This document shows positions 1-7,560 of a DNA stretch of 19,252 nt, piece by piece. The translations under genes were made by a program, and so were the position numbers. Numbering within the stretch: the stretch's first letter is position 1; each line of letters begins with the position of its first letter. The notes beneath the pieces were generated by a model. The model ran no database searches, had not been told where the DNA came from, and saw only the letters and a list, made by a program, of their open reading frames with translations. The stretch covers positions 1 to 19,252 of the forward strand of contig JBBHKE010001811.1 in assembly GCA_037447655.1 (NCBI GenBank), given 5' to 3'. This stretch comes from Zygnema cylindricum. Its lineage: Eukaryota > Streptophyta > Zygnematophyceae > Zygnematales > Zygnemataceae.

Positions 1-206
1 AGAAGAGAAAAGAAAAAATTTGTAATTGCATGTAACTCTCCGTTTTGTGATCAATTTTTATCTAAGTCATAATACTTTGAGAATTGCACGTCTTGTAAAT
101 GTCTAAATCAAGTGATTTTATTTTTTCTGATCTTAAACTACACTGTACCGACAAAATGTTAGGTTTACGACATTTGTTGTTCTTGCTCTTCTTTGTTGTG
201 TAAAAA

Positions 207-236
207 TTTGTGAATTTTGTCCGCGCGATTCACAAA
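207..236. repeat. Short inverted repeat (9-bp arms)
   Basis: Arms TTTGTGAAT (207-215) and ATTCACAAA (228-236) are perfect complements around a 12-nt loop containing CCGCGCG, a local GC spike in AT-rich DNA. No flanking duplication or coding context suggests a role. Confidence 0.5.
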
Positions 237-1160
237 GCCGGAAAATGAATCTGTGGACTTTGTGTTGTTACTTTGCCCTCAACAGGGGTCACTATATTTA
301 TTTTGATGATAATCTTGTACAGTACAGTTCGTATATGTACAAACTGACGCATACTGAACATTAATCTCATTAATATAAAGCATAAAATAATGCAATTGGA
401 ACTTGTTTTATTTTTAGCTTTATTAGTGTAAGAGAAAGTAAGTGTTAATGGTGCTAATTAGTTCAACGGCTAAAATTCAGGGGCAGTGATTTAGTGTTAT
501 TAATGTTCTACCTACACACGGTATTCTCTTCAGATTCGTGAACTAACATCCTGTTGCAGAAATCTGATTGCTTTTCTTACGACAAAAATGTTAAACACAC
601 AAAATGATTATAAGGAGAATGCCAAAGACTTACAAGTACACCAACTGAGTGAGTTTCTCAAGAGTTGATGGAAGAGCAGGAAAGAAATTGTTTGAACTCA
701 AATCCCTGAAAAAACAGCATTAATGTCAAATGACTTCATACATATGCCGTTTGACACGTCTACTTTCTACAACATGGTTGTTCTTTTTCTTTATGGTGTA
801 GCAATAGGTTTTCAAAAGTTTGGACTTCAATCGATTTTCACAACATGTTACCGATGGATAGCTCAGGCATTGACTTTTCCATGTTATGCTTTCAATTTTT
901 TATAGAGAATTTTGGACCTACATACATTTACTTGTTCAACAACCAAAAACTTATATCCATCTCTGTGGAGCATGGTGGGATGGGATGTCAAATGGAGAAT
1001 TAAAGATTTACCATTCCTAAAATTTATGGGAATGCCATCCATTTAGAGACAATAAATAACTTTTTCAGTAAGATTGTAGGGATTATAGTCCAAATAGACA
1101 AGAGAGTAGTCCGTTTATTGTGTTGAGCATAATACCACATACATAATTTTCAAATTAGAC

Positions 1161-1199
1161 AGGCTTCCAATATCTGAAGGAATCTCGCTTTGGAAGCCT
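1161..1199. repeat. Short inverted repeat (10-bp arms)
   Basis: AGGCTTCCAA (1161-1170) and TTGGAAGCCT (1190-1199) are perfectly complementary with a 19-nt loop. The arms are more GC-rich than the surroundings. No element boundary or gene is evident next to it. Confidence 0.5.
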
Positions 1200-1654
1200 A
1201 GCCCGCTCAATACTCTGGGAAAAAAAAGGTAAAAGTTTGATTACTTACTCAAAAAGAAAAAATTATATCTAGTAACGTTTGGTATCAATAGGATATGGGT
1301 GGCATAATATAATTTACACCTTTCAAAACGACTGCCAGTTTTTAGAATTTACGTTTATAAAAATTCAAGAAACTAGTACGATTAAACAATGCATTAACCT
1401 AATTTGTATGTTCTTCTACTTGTCTTTTGAATTTGTATCTGTTTCAATAAACACTCTAAACATTATGTCGCATATCACTACAATTAATTTCGTGAAGTTT
1501 CAAAAAAACACAACTGTTAGCAGAACAATTGGGAATCCAGATTGTTTGGAAGTTAAATCCCAATTAACTAGCTTTCTGAGGAAACCAGTGAATTTCAAAT
1601 TTCAAACATTTTATTACTGAGTGAAGAGTACACATACAAAAATCTTGGATCAAA

Positions 1655-2044
1655 GATCTTTCGCATCTACCATGTGAAGGAAATGAAGAGGGTCATACCA
1701 AAAGTTAAGCACTTTTTGTGTTCGGGTTAGAGAAATTTATAATCATCAACCATGAATGTAAGCTAAACATTAGTCTCCTGGCAGCATTACGACAGCAATA
1801 TCCTTCGAAATATGTTTTGTATTTGGCTGCCTTGTCTAAAATGACCTCTGGCATAAACGACTTGCTCATGCACTATGAGAGTCTTCACAAGATGGTCAAA
1901 GAAAGTATAATAGGTGTGACAATTAGTGAAAACGAAGGACAATTTTGTGATGGATGTGCTCTCGGAAAGATACATAAAATTCCTTTACCTTCCAAAAGCA
2001 GTCATAGAACAGAAAGAATATTAGAACTAGTTCACTCTAATGTA
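1655..2044 (+). pseudogene. Copia protease tail and GAG-pre-integrase zinc-finger domain
   Basis: A frame starting near 1660 reads IYHVKEMKR, which matches the segment that usually closes the copia protease region (a YHVPGMK-like motif). The next frame (1718-2044) carries the GAG-pre-integrase domain. It has histidines at 1871 and 1886, a CDGC pair at 1946-1957, then GKIHKIPLP and ELVHSNV. The region around the first histidine looks shortened against family members, so part of the HHCC finger is probably deleted. The open stretch ends with TAG at 2045-2047, exactly where the family has a tryptophan, cysteine or phenylalanine before GP. This is a point nonsense change inside an otherwise continuing frame. 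Confidence 0.85.
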
Positions 2045-2047
2045 TAG

Positions 2048-2408
2048 GGACCGACTAAGATTCCACCATCAGGAGGACTTAGATACATGGTGACCTTTAA
2101 AAATACATGAAAATCTCTTTTATGACAAAAAAAGTGAAGTGATTTCTTACTTCAAAGAATTCAGAATCTGGAGCAAAAAAATTCATGGAGTTCCAATCTT
2201 GACCTTGAGATCGGACAATGGCGTGGAATATCTATCACGAGACTTCATCAGCTAGTTGAAAGAACATGGAATATCTCACCAACTTTCAATCCCGTATTCA
2301 TTAGAACAAAATGGTGTAGTTGAGAAAGTAAACAGAACACTAATCGAAAGTGTCGGGTCAATAATTGCAAACAAAGGTGTAGATTTGAAATTAGGGTTGA
2401 AGTCTTAA
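2048..2408 (+). pseudogene. Copia integrase catalytic core remnant
   Basis: After the stop at 2045 the same frame continues with GPTKIPPSGGLRYMVTF, the start of the copia integrase core. The first catalytic aspartate, which should follow this motif, is missing: the sequence runs into AAAAATACATGA and shifts frame. The second frame (about 2128-2405) is well preserved, with KSEVISYFKEF, LRSDNGVEY (catalytic Asp at 2214-2216) and LEQNGVVEK (catalytic Glu at 2322-2324), followed by NRTLIES. TAG at 2253-2255 and TAA at 2406-2408 interrupt it. Two of the three DDE residues therefore survive at DNA level. Confidence 0.92.
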
Positions 2409-2793
2409 ACTGTGCAACATACATTAAAAACAGAATAGAATCCAAAGCAGTCAAAGGTAAGACACCTTATGAGATATGGACATGAACTAAAATAGTAGTC
2501 AATCATTTCATAGTATTTGATAGCTAGGTTGTTATGTTAGACAATACTCAAAATAAGTGGAAAATGGAACCAAAATGCATAGTCGGACTCTTACTTGGTT
2601 ACGATGATCAGCCAAAAGTCTATAGGGTATATGTACCTGAAAAAAAATGGATTTTCATTAAAAAGAGTATCATAGCAAAAGATGAAGAAAAATCGGTTGA
2701 GGTCTTTCAGATGACATCTACCAAAAAGTCAACAAATTTTACTGAATATGTCATTCTTGAGCGAAAAACCATGGATGCATTCAAGCATCGGTG
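2409..2793 (+). pseudogene. Copia integrase C-terminal region remnant
   Basis: Reads ATYIKNRIES and GKTPYEIWT, then after stops VNHFIVFDS, KWKMEPKCIVG and LLLGYDDQPKVYRVYVPE. These match the conserved stretch that follows the integrase core in copia elements (GKTPYE-W, then F-GY, then KAYR-Y-P). The longest open piece is 2534-2791. It ends in an acidic, lysine-rich segment (IIAKDEEKSVE) typical of the run-up to the linker before RT. Stops at tga and tag between 2470 and 2530 break the frame. Confidence 0.88.
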
Positions 2794-3201
2794 AGGCGTC
2801 AAATAGCGTCAGCGACGAGCATGTCTCGTTGATAACCAAGCGACGAGATGGTCCCATCGCCGGACCATCAACAATGGGCGTCGGAGGAAGCAACAGTATT
2901 AGCGACGATCGCTAGACCTTAAACAACAGGCGCCGGTGGATGTAATCAAAGGAGCAACGAGCCTCTCTCGTCGCTAGACCAATGACAAGACCCACTTGTC
3001 GCTAGACCAATAATTCTAAGCGCCAGTGTGCAGCAGATGGAGAAGAGACAAACTACAACTCGTTGGACCCAACCTTCGATCTAGCCTCAAAATTTTCGAG
3101 GGGAAGAAGGACAAGCAACCAAAATAACGCAAGTGGAAGCCTCTATGGACTGTGTGCCAGCTCAAGGGAGCCTATCACCATTCAAGAGGTATTTGAGAAA
3201 A
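2794..3201 (+). pseudogene. Copia integrase-RT linker, GC-rich
   Basis: A +1 shift near 2778 opens a Ser/Gly/Asp-rich frame (SIGEASNSVSDEHV to NSISDDR, ending TAG near 2910), as expected for the poorly conserved polar linker. The base composition is clearly GC- and CpG-rich against the AT-rich flanks. TCGCTAGACC recurs at 2971 and 2999, and CGCTAGACC at 2910, suggesting small diverged internal duplications. Toward 3130-3195 the frame reads LYGLCASSREPITIQEVFEK, which matches the segment just before the RT domain in plant copia elements. Confidence 0.7.
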
Positions 3202-3276
3202 GGAGCAAGAGGCATTTTAGAAAAGGAGCAAGAGGCATTTTAGAAAAGGAGCAAGAGGCATTTTAGAAAAGGAGCA
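3202..3276 (+). repeat. 23-bp tandem repeat, three full copies plus 6 nt
   Basis: Unit GGAGCAAGAGGCATTTTAGAAAA repeats without mismatch at 3202-3224, 3225-3247 and 3248-3270, then 6 nt of a fourth copy. It sits in the copia remnant between the QEVFEK motif and the first RT residues (HWIA). Because 23 is not a multiple of three, each added copy shifts the frame, and the unit also contains TAG. The identical copies in an otherwise eroded element indicate expansion after the element had decayed. Confidence 0.95.
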
Positions 3277-3890
3277 CTGGATAGCAACAGCAATCGATGA
3301 AATGAAGTCGATTATGGAGGCCCAAACTTGGGAACTTGTAGACCTTCCACCAGATCAAAAAGCTATTTGGAGTAAGTGGGTATTTAAATTAGAGCTTAAC
3401 CCGGATAATACCATATAAAGATACAAAGCTAGGCTGATAGTTAAAGGATACAATCATTAGGAAGAAATTGATTATGAAGAAAACACCAGTATTTAGGTTT
3501 CCTACTATTAGAATTCTTCTAACTTTAGCAGCTATAGAAAACATGGAAGTACACCAAATAGATGTTAGAAATGCATTCTTACGTCGCGAATTAGAAGAGG
3601 TCATTTACATGAAATAGCGTGAAATGTACCAAGAAGCAGGAAAACAATTTTTCGTGTAAACATCTTAAATCACTCCATGGTCTTAAGCAAGCCCCCAGAC
3701 AGTGGAATCTTTAACTAGTTAAGAATTTAGAAGAAATTACTTCAGATTACTCGGTCTATAAAATAGAGGGTGAAGACGAGACTATCTTCATTGTCGTTTA
3801 TTTTGATAATCTGCTTATTATAGCAAAAACAATTGAAGGAGTTAATAAAATCAAAATAGTTTTAAAATCAGGTTGGGTGAAAAATCTGGG
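3277..3890 (+). pseudogene. Copia reverse transcriptase remnant
   Basis: Starts at HWIATAIDEMKSI and TWELVDLP, then KWVFKLE, RYKARLIVKGYNH, EEIDYEE, and after a frameshift TIRILLTLAAIENMEVHQ. IDVRNAFL carries the first catalytic aspartate (3561-3563). Later come LHGLKQAPRQWN and the active-site box, which reads YFDN at 3799-3810 instead of YVDD, a change of the last aspartate to asparagine. In-frame stops include TAA at 3416-3418, two TAGs in the GYNH/EENT stretch, and one after IYMK. Roughly the whole copia RT domain is present, but it is split over at least three frames. Confidence 0.93.
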
Positions 3891-4430
3891 TGAGGAAAGT
3901 CATTCTTGGTATACAGGTAAAAGATAGGGATAAAGGTCATCAGACTGACTCAAAATGAAATATAAAAAGTACGCTAGAAAAACTTGACATGAAAAAGGGA
4001 GTGTCACTTCCATGGAATTCAGGAAAAAACTAGAGGGAAAAGAAAGTGACTCAGAGGTAATTGTAGAAGACAGTCCAAATTCAGGGGAGTCTGATGTAGA
4101 TTCCATTCCATACAGACAGACTACGGGCAGTTTAATATACTTTATGAATTGCACCAGGCACGACATAGCGGCACTACAGGTTGGATAGCAACAAAAAGAA
4201 TCCCAGGATATCTATTTGGGACCAAAAATCTCAAATTAACACTTGGAGGAAGTGAGGTAAATCTCCAAACTTGGAGTGATGCCATCATAGTTTTGAGTAG
4301 ATAAAAGTGGTTTGCCCATGTGTACGTAACAATGGTACTGTCGGTGAGTTTAACATACTTCAAATCTAAATCAGATGATTTTGGAGTATAGTTGAACAGT
4401 ACCTTTTTGTGTACCACACAGGGTTTTGAT
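3891..4430 (+). pseudogene. Copia RT-RNase H connection and RNase H start, heavily decayed
   Basis: A readable block at about 4080-4165 gives SIPYRQTTGSLIYFMNCTR followed by HDIA, the conserved run that ends copia RT (usually TRPDIA, with proline replaced by histidine). After a deletion, KRIPGYLFGTKNLKLTLGG and WSDA follow, matching the family's RY-KGT and YSDAD stretch at the start of RNase H. A weak match to its next segment (FAHVYVTMV, then KSKSDD) extends to about 4380. Beyond this no homology is visible, so most of RNase H and the 3' LTR cannot be placed. Confidence 0.8.
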
Positions 4431-6018
4431 TGGACAGGTAGACACAAGTAGTAGATTTTATTTGTACAAATTCCACGACTAAGTTAATTTTTTGTATTCT
4501 TTTTGAAAGGATTCAAGGGCACAACTTGTACATTTTCAGAGATATTTTTTGGTGTATATCTTTGGGTATATTGGGTCGTTTTGCATGAAACTTTATGAGT
4601 TATCTGTACACGTAGTAAATTGTATCTTGGTGCAATTTGGGACCATTTGGCCATATTGACTACATCTTGAACTGTGTGGAAATCGCTTTTTTCAAATGTA
4701 CATCTTGAGTGCTTCTCTTCTAGTCTATAATGGCTACTACTTTAGCAGAAGCTGGTATTGCTCCGGTGCAGCTCCGACGGTGATCACAGAAGAAAACTTT
4801 TTCCATTATAATAAAGCTCATTTTTGTCTCTACACTGATTTGAATTCGAAAACAAAATGTGGATTAATTTTTTGCATCTTATTTGTACTCAAACCAAATA
4901 GACCACAATAATGTACTTCTAAGGGGTGGTCCTTTTACAAAATGCCACATGTTTAATGTGCGCCACAATAAAACAATCAAACGGCATGTACGGTAACTTA
5001 AATCTAATGGCCCTTCAAAATCTGTGGGCAACTTTCGTACTAATTTGTACATTCTATGGTAGGCACGGATGATAAGTGTTGTCGACCTTCAATATCGTCT
5101 TAAAGCGCACAAATGTATCCTTCCCACTAAACTGTACGCTTGTCTTGTAGTAGTGGAAAGTGTGCCGCATCAGTTAGGTAATATAGCAGATTGTGGACAA
5201 ATATCGTCCTTAGTGGGAATAAAAAGTATCATCCTTAGCAATAGTGGACAGAATAGTGGAAGAGGGGAAGCTTAATGGATTAACGGTGTGGTCATTAGTG
5301 TATGGGTCAAAATTGGTCCACTAAGGGTCAACTTAACAGTTCTGCTGACTGTCAAAAGTTTTGACAACTGAATTAGTCGGAGTGAGTATGAAGATTTTAC
5401 ATGTTGAATATCACAGTAGGAAGTATTTGTACTCAGACTTTTGAAATGGAAAGCACACAGCTTCATGGTATTGATGTTTGTCTTGATGTATCGTTATCTT
5501 CATTTGAAATACCGCATCATCTTTGGAATCGTTTCAATAACGTTGTTGTCTTTATCTTTTTGGACTTTGTATTCTGTCGCGTCGATGGTGACAGACAGTG
5601 AAGTCAATTAGCTTTCATCAATAAATCCGTGTTTATAATGTCTTGTTGGGACAGTTTTATGAGTTGTAGCAGTCTTAATTCTACTACATATATGTTGAAA
5701 AAGATTGCACTTGGTGCTCTGTGGTCTCTATTTCCACGATGGAGACATTCACTACATCAATAGGAGTATTGAGAGAAAAATAAGGAGAATACAAAAGACT
5801 AAAGCTACTAATGTTAAAAGCCCTAATTTCGTCACGAAATTTTGGGCATTTATCGCATAATAATATTGTTAATAACACTGTCGAAGGGAGTAGACTGCAA
5901 TCCACCATGTCCCTTCACACTAAATTAGTATTATTGATACTAACTTCTCATTAATGCGAATGATTCCTTCGCATATTAGCATTGTGCAGTGTACTTTGTA
6001 GATGGGTGGGAAACTCAC
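4431..6018. other. Non-coding stretch, possible eroded 3' flank of the copia element
   Basis: AT-rich with no recognisable domain in any frame. It should hold the 3' LTR of the copia copy if that survives, but no segment here matches the sequence left of 1655. It would also be the place for exon 4 of the minus-strand LRR gene; I looked for a 72-nt-like LRR exon behind a TTTNCAG-type acceptor and found none. A short perfect hairpin, TGTCAAAA-G-TTTTGACA (5350-5366), is present. Confidence 0.55.
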
Positions 6019-6186
6019 AGTGCCTCCAGGGTGGTCAAAGAAGTAATGTTGGCTGAAAGGCTCCCGTTCAGAGGATGACCATACAAATTTTGCTCACTAC
6101 AAGTAATGGTTCCATCACTGCAATTAAAATTCGTTTTGAACAAAACTGTTCCGTTTGGGCTTAAAATATCCTCAGCTGTGAGGTAC
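6019..6186 (-). CDS. LRR receptor gene, coding exon 3 (insertion plus first LRR)
   Basis: 168 nt (56 codons' worth), phase 2 on both sides, as is common for LRR-encoding exons in plants. The acceptor has a long pyrimidine tract and TTATAG, and the donor is GTGAGT. The last 22 residues fit one LRR (NLYGHPLNGSLSANITSL and onward). The first 30 or so (YLTAEDILSPNGTVLFKT, then FNCSDGTITCSEQ) do not fit a standard repeat and add a second close cysteine pair. After the donor no further LRR exon is found on this strand to position 1. Confidence 0.75.
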
Positions 6187-7215
6187 CTATAACAAAGCAT
6201 GGTAAAGGAAAAAAAAAATTAACAACCTAGAAAGTAAAAGAAATAAGAAACAAGAAATAAACCTACAGAAACACAGAGAATGGTAAAATGTTTATGTGAT
6301 CAAATTTGTAAATTTTCTTAAATAATTTACACATTTTTTTACATAGTTTTCAAAATTTTAAAAATCTTAAGACGTCTAGAAAGCTTAAGACGTTCAGAAA
6401 GCAGCAGTAAAAAACTTACAGTTCGACAACATTTTCGTTTGTGTCACATGTGATGCCCAGCCATTCACTGCAATCACTGGAGCGATTCCAAGATACGAGA
6501 AAATTGGGATCCAAAGGCTCAAATTCCTTTAGGATTTCAAGCAAAGTATCTGCTTACAAGTGATTGAGATTTTTAGGCGAGGTCATGTGCCAAGCATATG
6601 ACATGGAAAAAAGGATAATTAGAACTTTAATCCTAAAACATTCATCATCCTCTCACAAGTAGCACTGCAAAGCTAAGAACTATACCGCCTATCACTATCA
6701 GATTTAGTGAATCGTTAGCATTAACACTTTATTCGCATTCACTACTCAAATAGTGTTTTGAAACGTGGCTATTGTGATCAAAAACTCAAGTGTTATTAAC
6801 ACTAATTTATAAATCTGGGTAAAAGAACACTCTCATTTGAATTAGAGTAATTATCTCTAGTAACGATGGGCACTGTAATTATATAACAACACAAACAACA
6901 ATACATCCAACAATACATCTTCAAGGGTTGTAAGAGCAGTCCCTAAATCAAGTTCATAACCTAAACGGTTGAGTCATTTTTCTCATGGACTGGCATGTTT
7001 GTATTCAAGCCGATAGAATGTTTGGCCATAAATGCATGAACAAAGTACTTTATGCTTTCATAATGACCTGGAGAAAAAAAAAAAAAAAACATATTTTTCT
7101 ACTCATTGAATACAATATTTGTGAAAGTAAAAGTCAGAGGATGACCTGCTTGGTCCGATTTAATTTTCACCGCAGCTGTAGGGACACAAAAGTTGGTCAA
7201 ATATACTATCGCCAT
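6019..7215 (-). CDS. LRR receptor-like protein, 5' part (three exons, incomplete)
   Basis: Coding exons on the minus strand are 7215-7146, 6549-6420 and 6186-6019. Junctions are GCAG|GTCATC / AAGCAG|AT, AACT|GTAAGT / TTATAG|GT and CACT|GTGAGT, giving intron phases 1, 2 and 2 that keep one frame over about 122 residues. Residues 1-16 (MAIVYLTNFCVPTAAV) look like a signal peptide. TLLEILKEFEP, SWNRSSDC and EWLGITC form the plant LRR N-terminal cap with its W and C-x7-C pair, followed by NVVELYL. Exon 3 ends in LNGSLSANITSLTTLEAL, an LRR-like repeat. There are five N-x-S/T sites (NRS, NGT, NCS, NGS, NIT), fitting an extracellular domain. It probably belongs to a membrane receptor kinase or receptor-like protein, but no transmembrane or kinase part is in the window. 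Exon 3 is open-ended at a strong donor, so the gene either continues past position 1 or is truncated. Confidence 0.75.
6420..6549 (-). CDS. LRR receptor gene, coding exon 2 (LRR N-terminal cap)
   Basis: 130 nt between acceptor AAGCAG and donor GTAAGT. It supplies the LRRNT_2-type cap: an amphipathic helix (LLEILKEFEPL), W of SWNRSSDC, then C-SEWLGIT-C-D. The tryptophan and paired cysteines are in the spacing typical of plant LRR receptors. It ends VVE plus two bases of a leucine codon completed by exon 3. Confidence 0.8.
7146..7215 (-). CDS. LRR receptor gene, coding exon 1 (signal peptide)
   Basis: The ATG is at 7215-7213. The open frame extends upstream without a stop to a good acceptor (TTTTTTGTAG at the 7250 boundary). 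No usable ATG precedes it in the adjoining frame, where a TAA closes the reading, so this ATG is the likely start and the upstream part (7216-7249) is 5' UTR. The exon encodes 23 residues plus one base: a short hydrophobic stretch, then VKIKSDQA. It joins D-TLLEIL in exon 2, the usual polar spacer and helix that open an LRR cap. The donor GTCATC is weaker than the other two. Confidence 0.65.
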
Positions 7216-7248
7216 CAGTACACGTATGATATTGTGGATTCTTTGAAA

Positions 7249-7560
7249 CCTACAAAAAACAAGAGTGGTAAAAGATGCTTAATAAGGTAGATAAGAAAGC
7301 AGTGAGACTAAATTTGCACGAAAAGCAACTGAAAAACGAGTAGAATTCAAAACCAAGGAATTGAAACAGGAGCAGAGGAACAAAAATTTCATGGCATGCA
7401 GTGACAGTTACCCAAACTTTACAACTTGCTGTTTTTCAATCCAACATATTTCAAACCAAGCAAATTTTTAAAACCAGTTGCTTTTTCCCATCATAGAAGC
7501 TAAGTTAGAACATGAGATTATATAAACCCCAATGGTCTCTAATTCCCCCATATATAGACA
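7249..7560 (-). promoter_or_regulatory. Possible core promoter and 5' UTR intron of the LRR gene
   Basis: On the minus strand TATATA lies at 7556-7551 in the context GTCTATATATGGGG, with a second TATATAA-like box near 7524. TTGGTT (an inverted CCAAT) is upstream near 7575. If transcription starts about 30 bp downstream, near 7520, a 5' UTR intron could run from a donor (GG|GTAACT, boundary 7412/7411) to the acceptor at 7250, about 162 nt and T-rich. Short TA-rich strings are common in this DNA, so this is a suggestion based mainly on position. Confidence 0.25.

Larger units (their letters stand above)
1..1650. other. Non-coding stretch, no gene recognised
   Basis: AT-rich sequence with stops in all frames. 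Two open frames of 60 and 113 codons (723-905 and 1279-1620, + strand) have no recognisable motif and biased, low-complexity composition. I looked here for the gag and 5' LTR of the copia remnant that begins near 1655 and found neither a zinc knuckle nor a TG...CA repeat matching sequence beyond 4430. Two short hairpins are listed separately. Part of this stretch may be the eroded 5' half of that element, but the sequence does not show it. Confidence 0.6.
1655..4430 (+). mobile_element. Degenerate Ty1/copia LTR retrotransposon (pol remnant)
   Basis: Read across shifting + frames, this segment carries in order a protease-tail motif, GAG-pre-integrase, integrase core, integrase C-terminal part, a polar linker, reverse transcriptase and an RNase H start. 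Integrase before RT is the Ty1/copia order; Ty3/gypsy has the reverse. About a dozen in-frame stops and several frameshifts interrupt it. The first integrase aspartate is gone and the RT active site reads YFDN rather than the usual YVDD, so the copy cannot be autonomous. No gag, primer-binding site, polypurine tract or LTR could be identified, so the true ends are unknown and the limits given are those of recognisable coding sequence. The motifs resemble copia elements of plants. It lies antisense to, and downstream of, the LRR receptor exons at 6019-7215, possibly inside an intron of that gene. Confidence 0.92.

Noticed and set aside
723-905. 60-codon open frame with a hydrophobic middle
   Set aside because: No motif, no support from context, and length within chance expectation for DNA this AT-rich.
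1279-1620. 113-codon open frame just before the copia remnant, considered as gag
   Set aside because: No zinc knuckle, no gag-like motif, and residue composition simply follows the AT-rich sequence.
1480-1620. Minus-strand reading LKFTGFLRKLV as a distant LRR exon of the receptor gene
   Set aside because: Only loosely LRR-like, asparagine and leucine spacing is wrong, and no splice sites in the required phase were found.
6640-6720. Hydrophobic minus-strand stretch (NLIVIGGIVLSFAVLLV) considered as the LRR gene's signal-peptide exon
   Set aside because: No ATG in frame, an upstream stop, and its donor gives the wrong phase; the exon at 7215-7146 fits phase and has an ATG.
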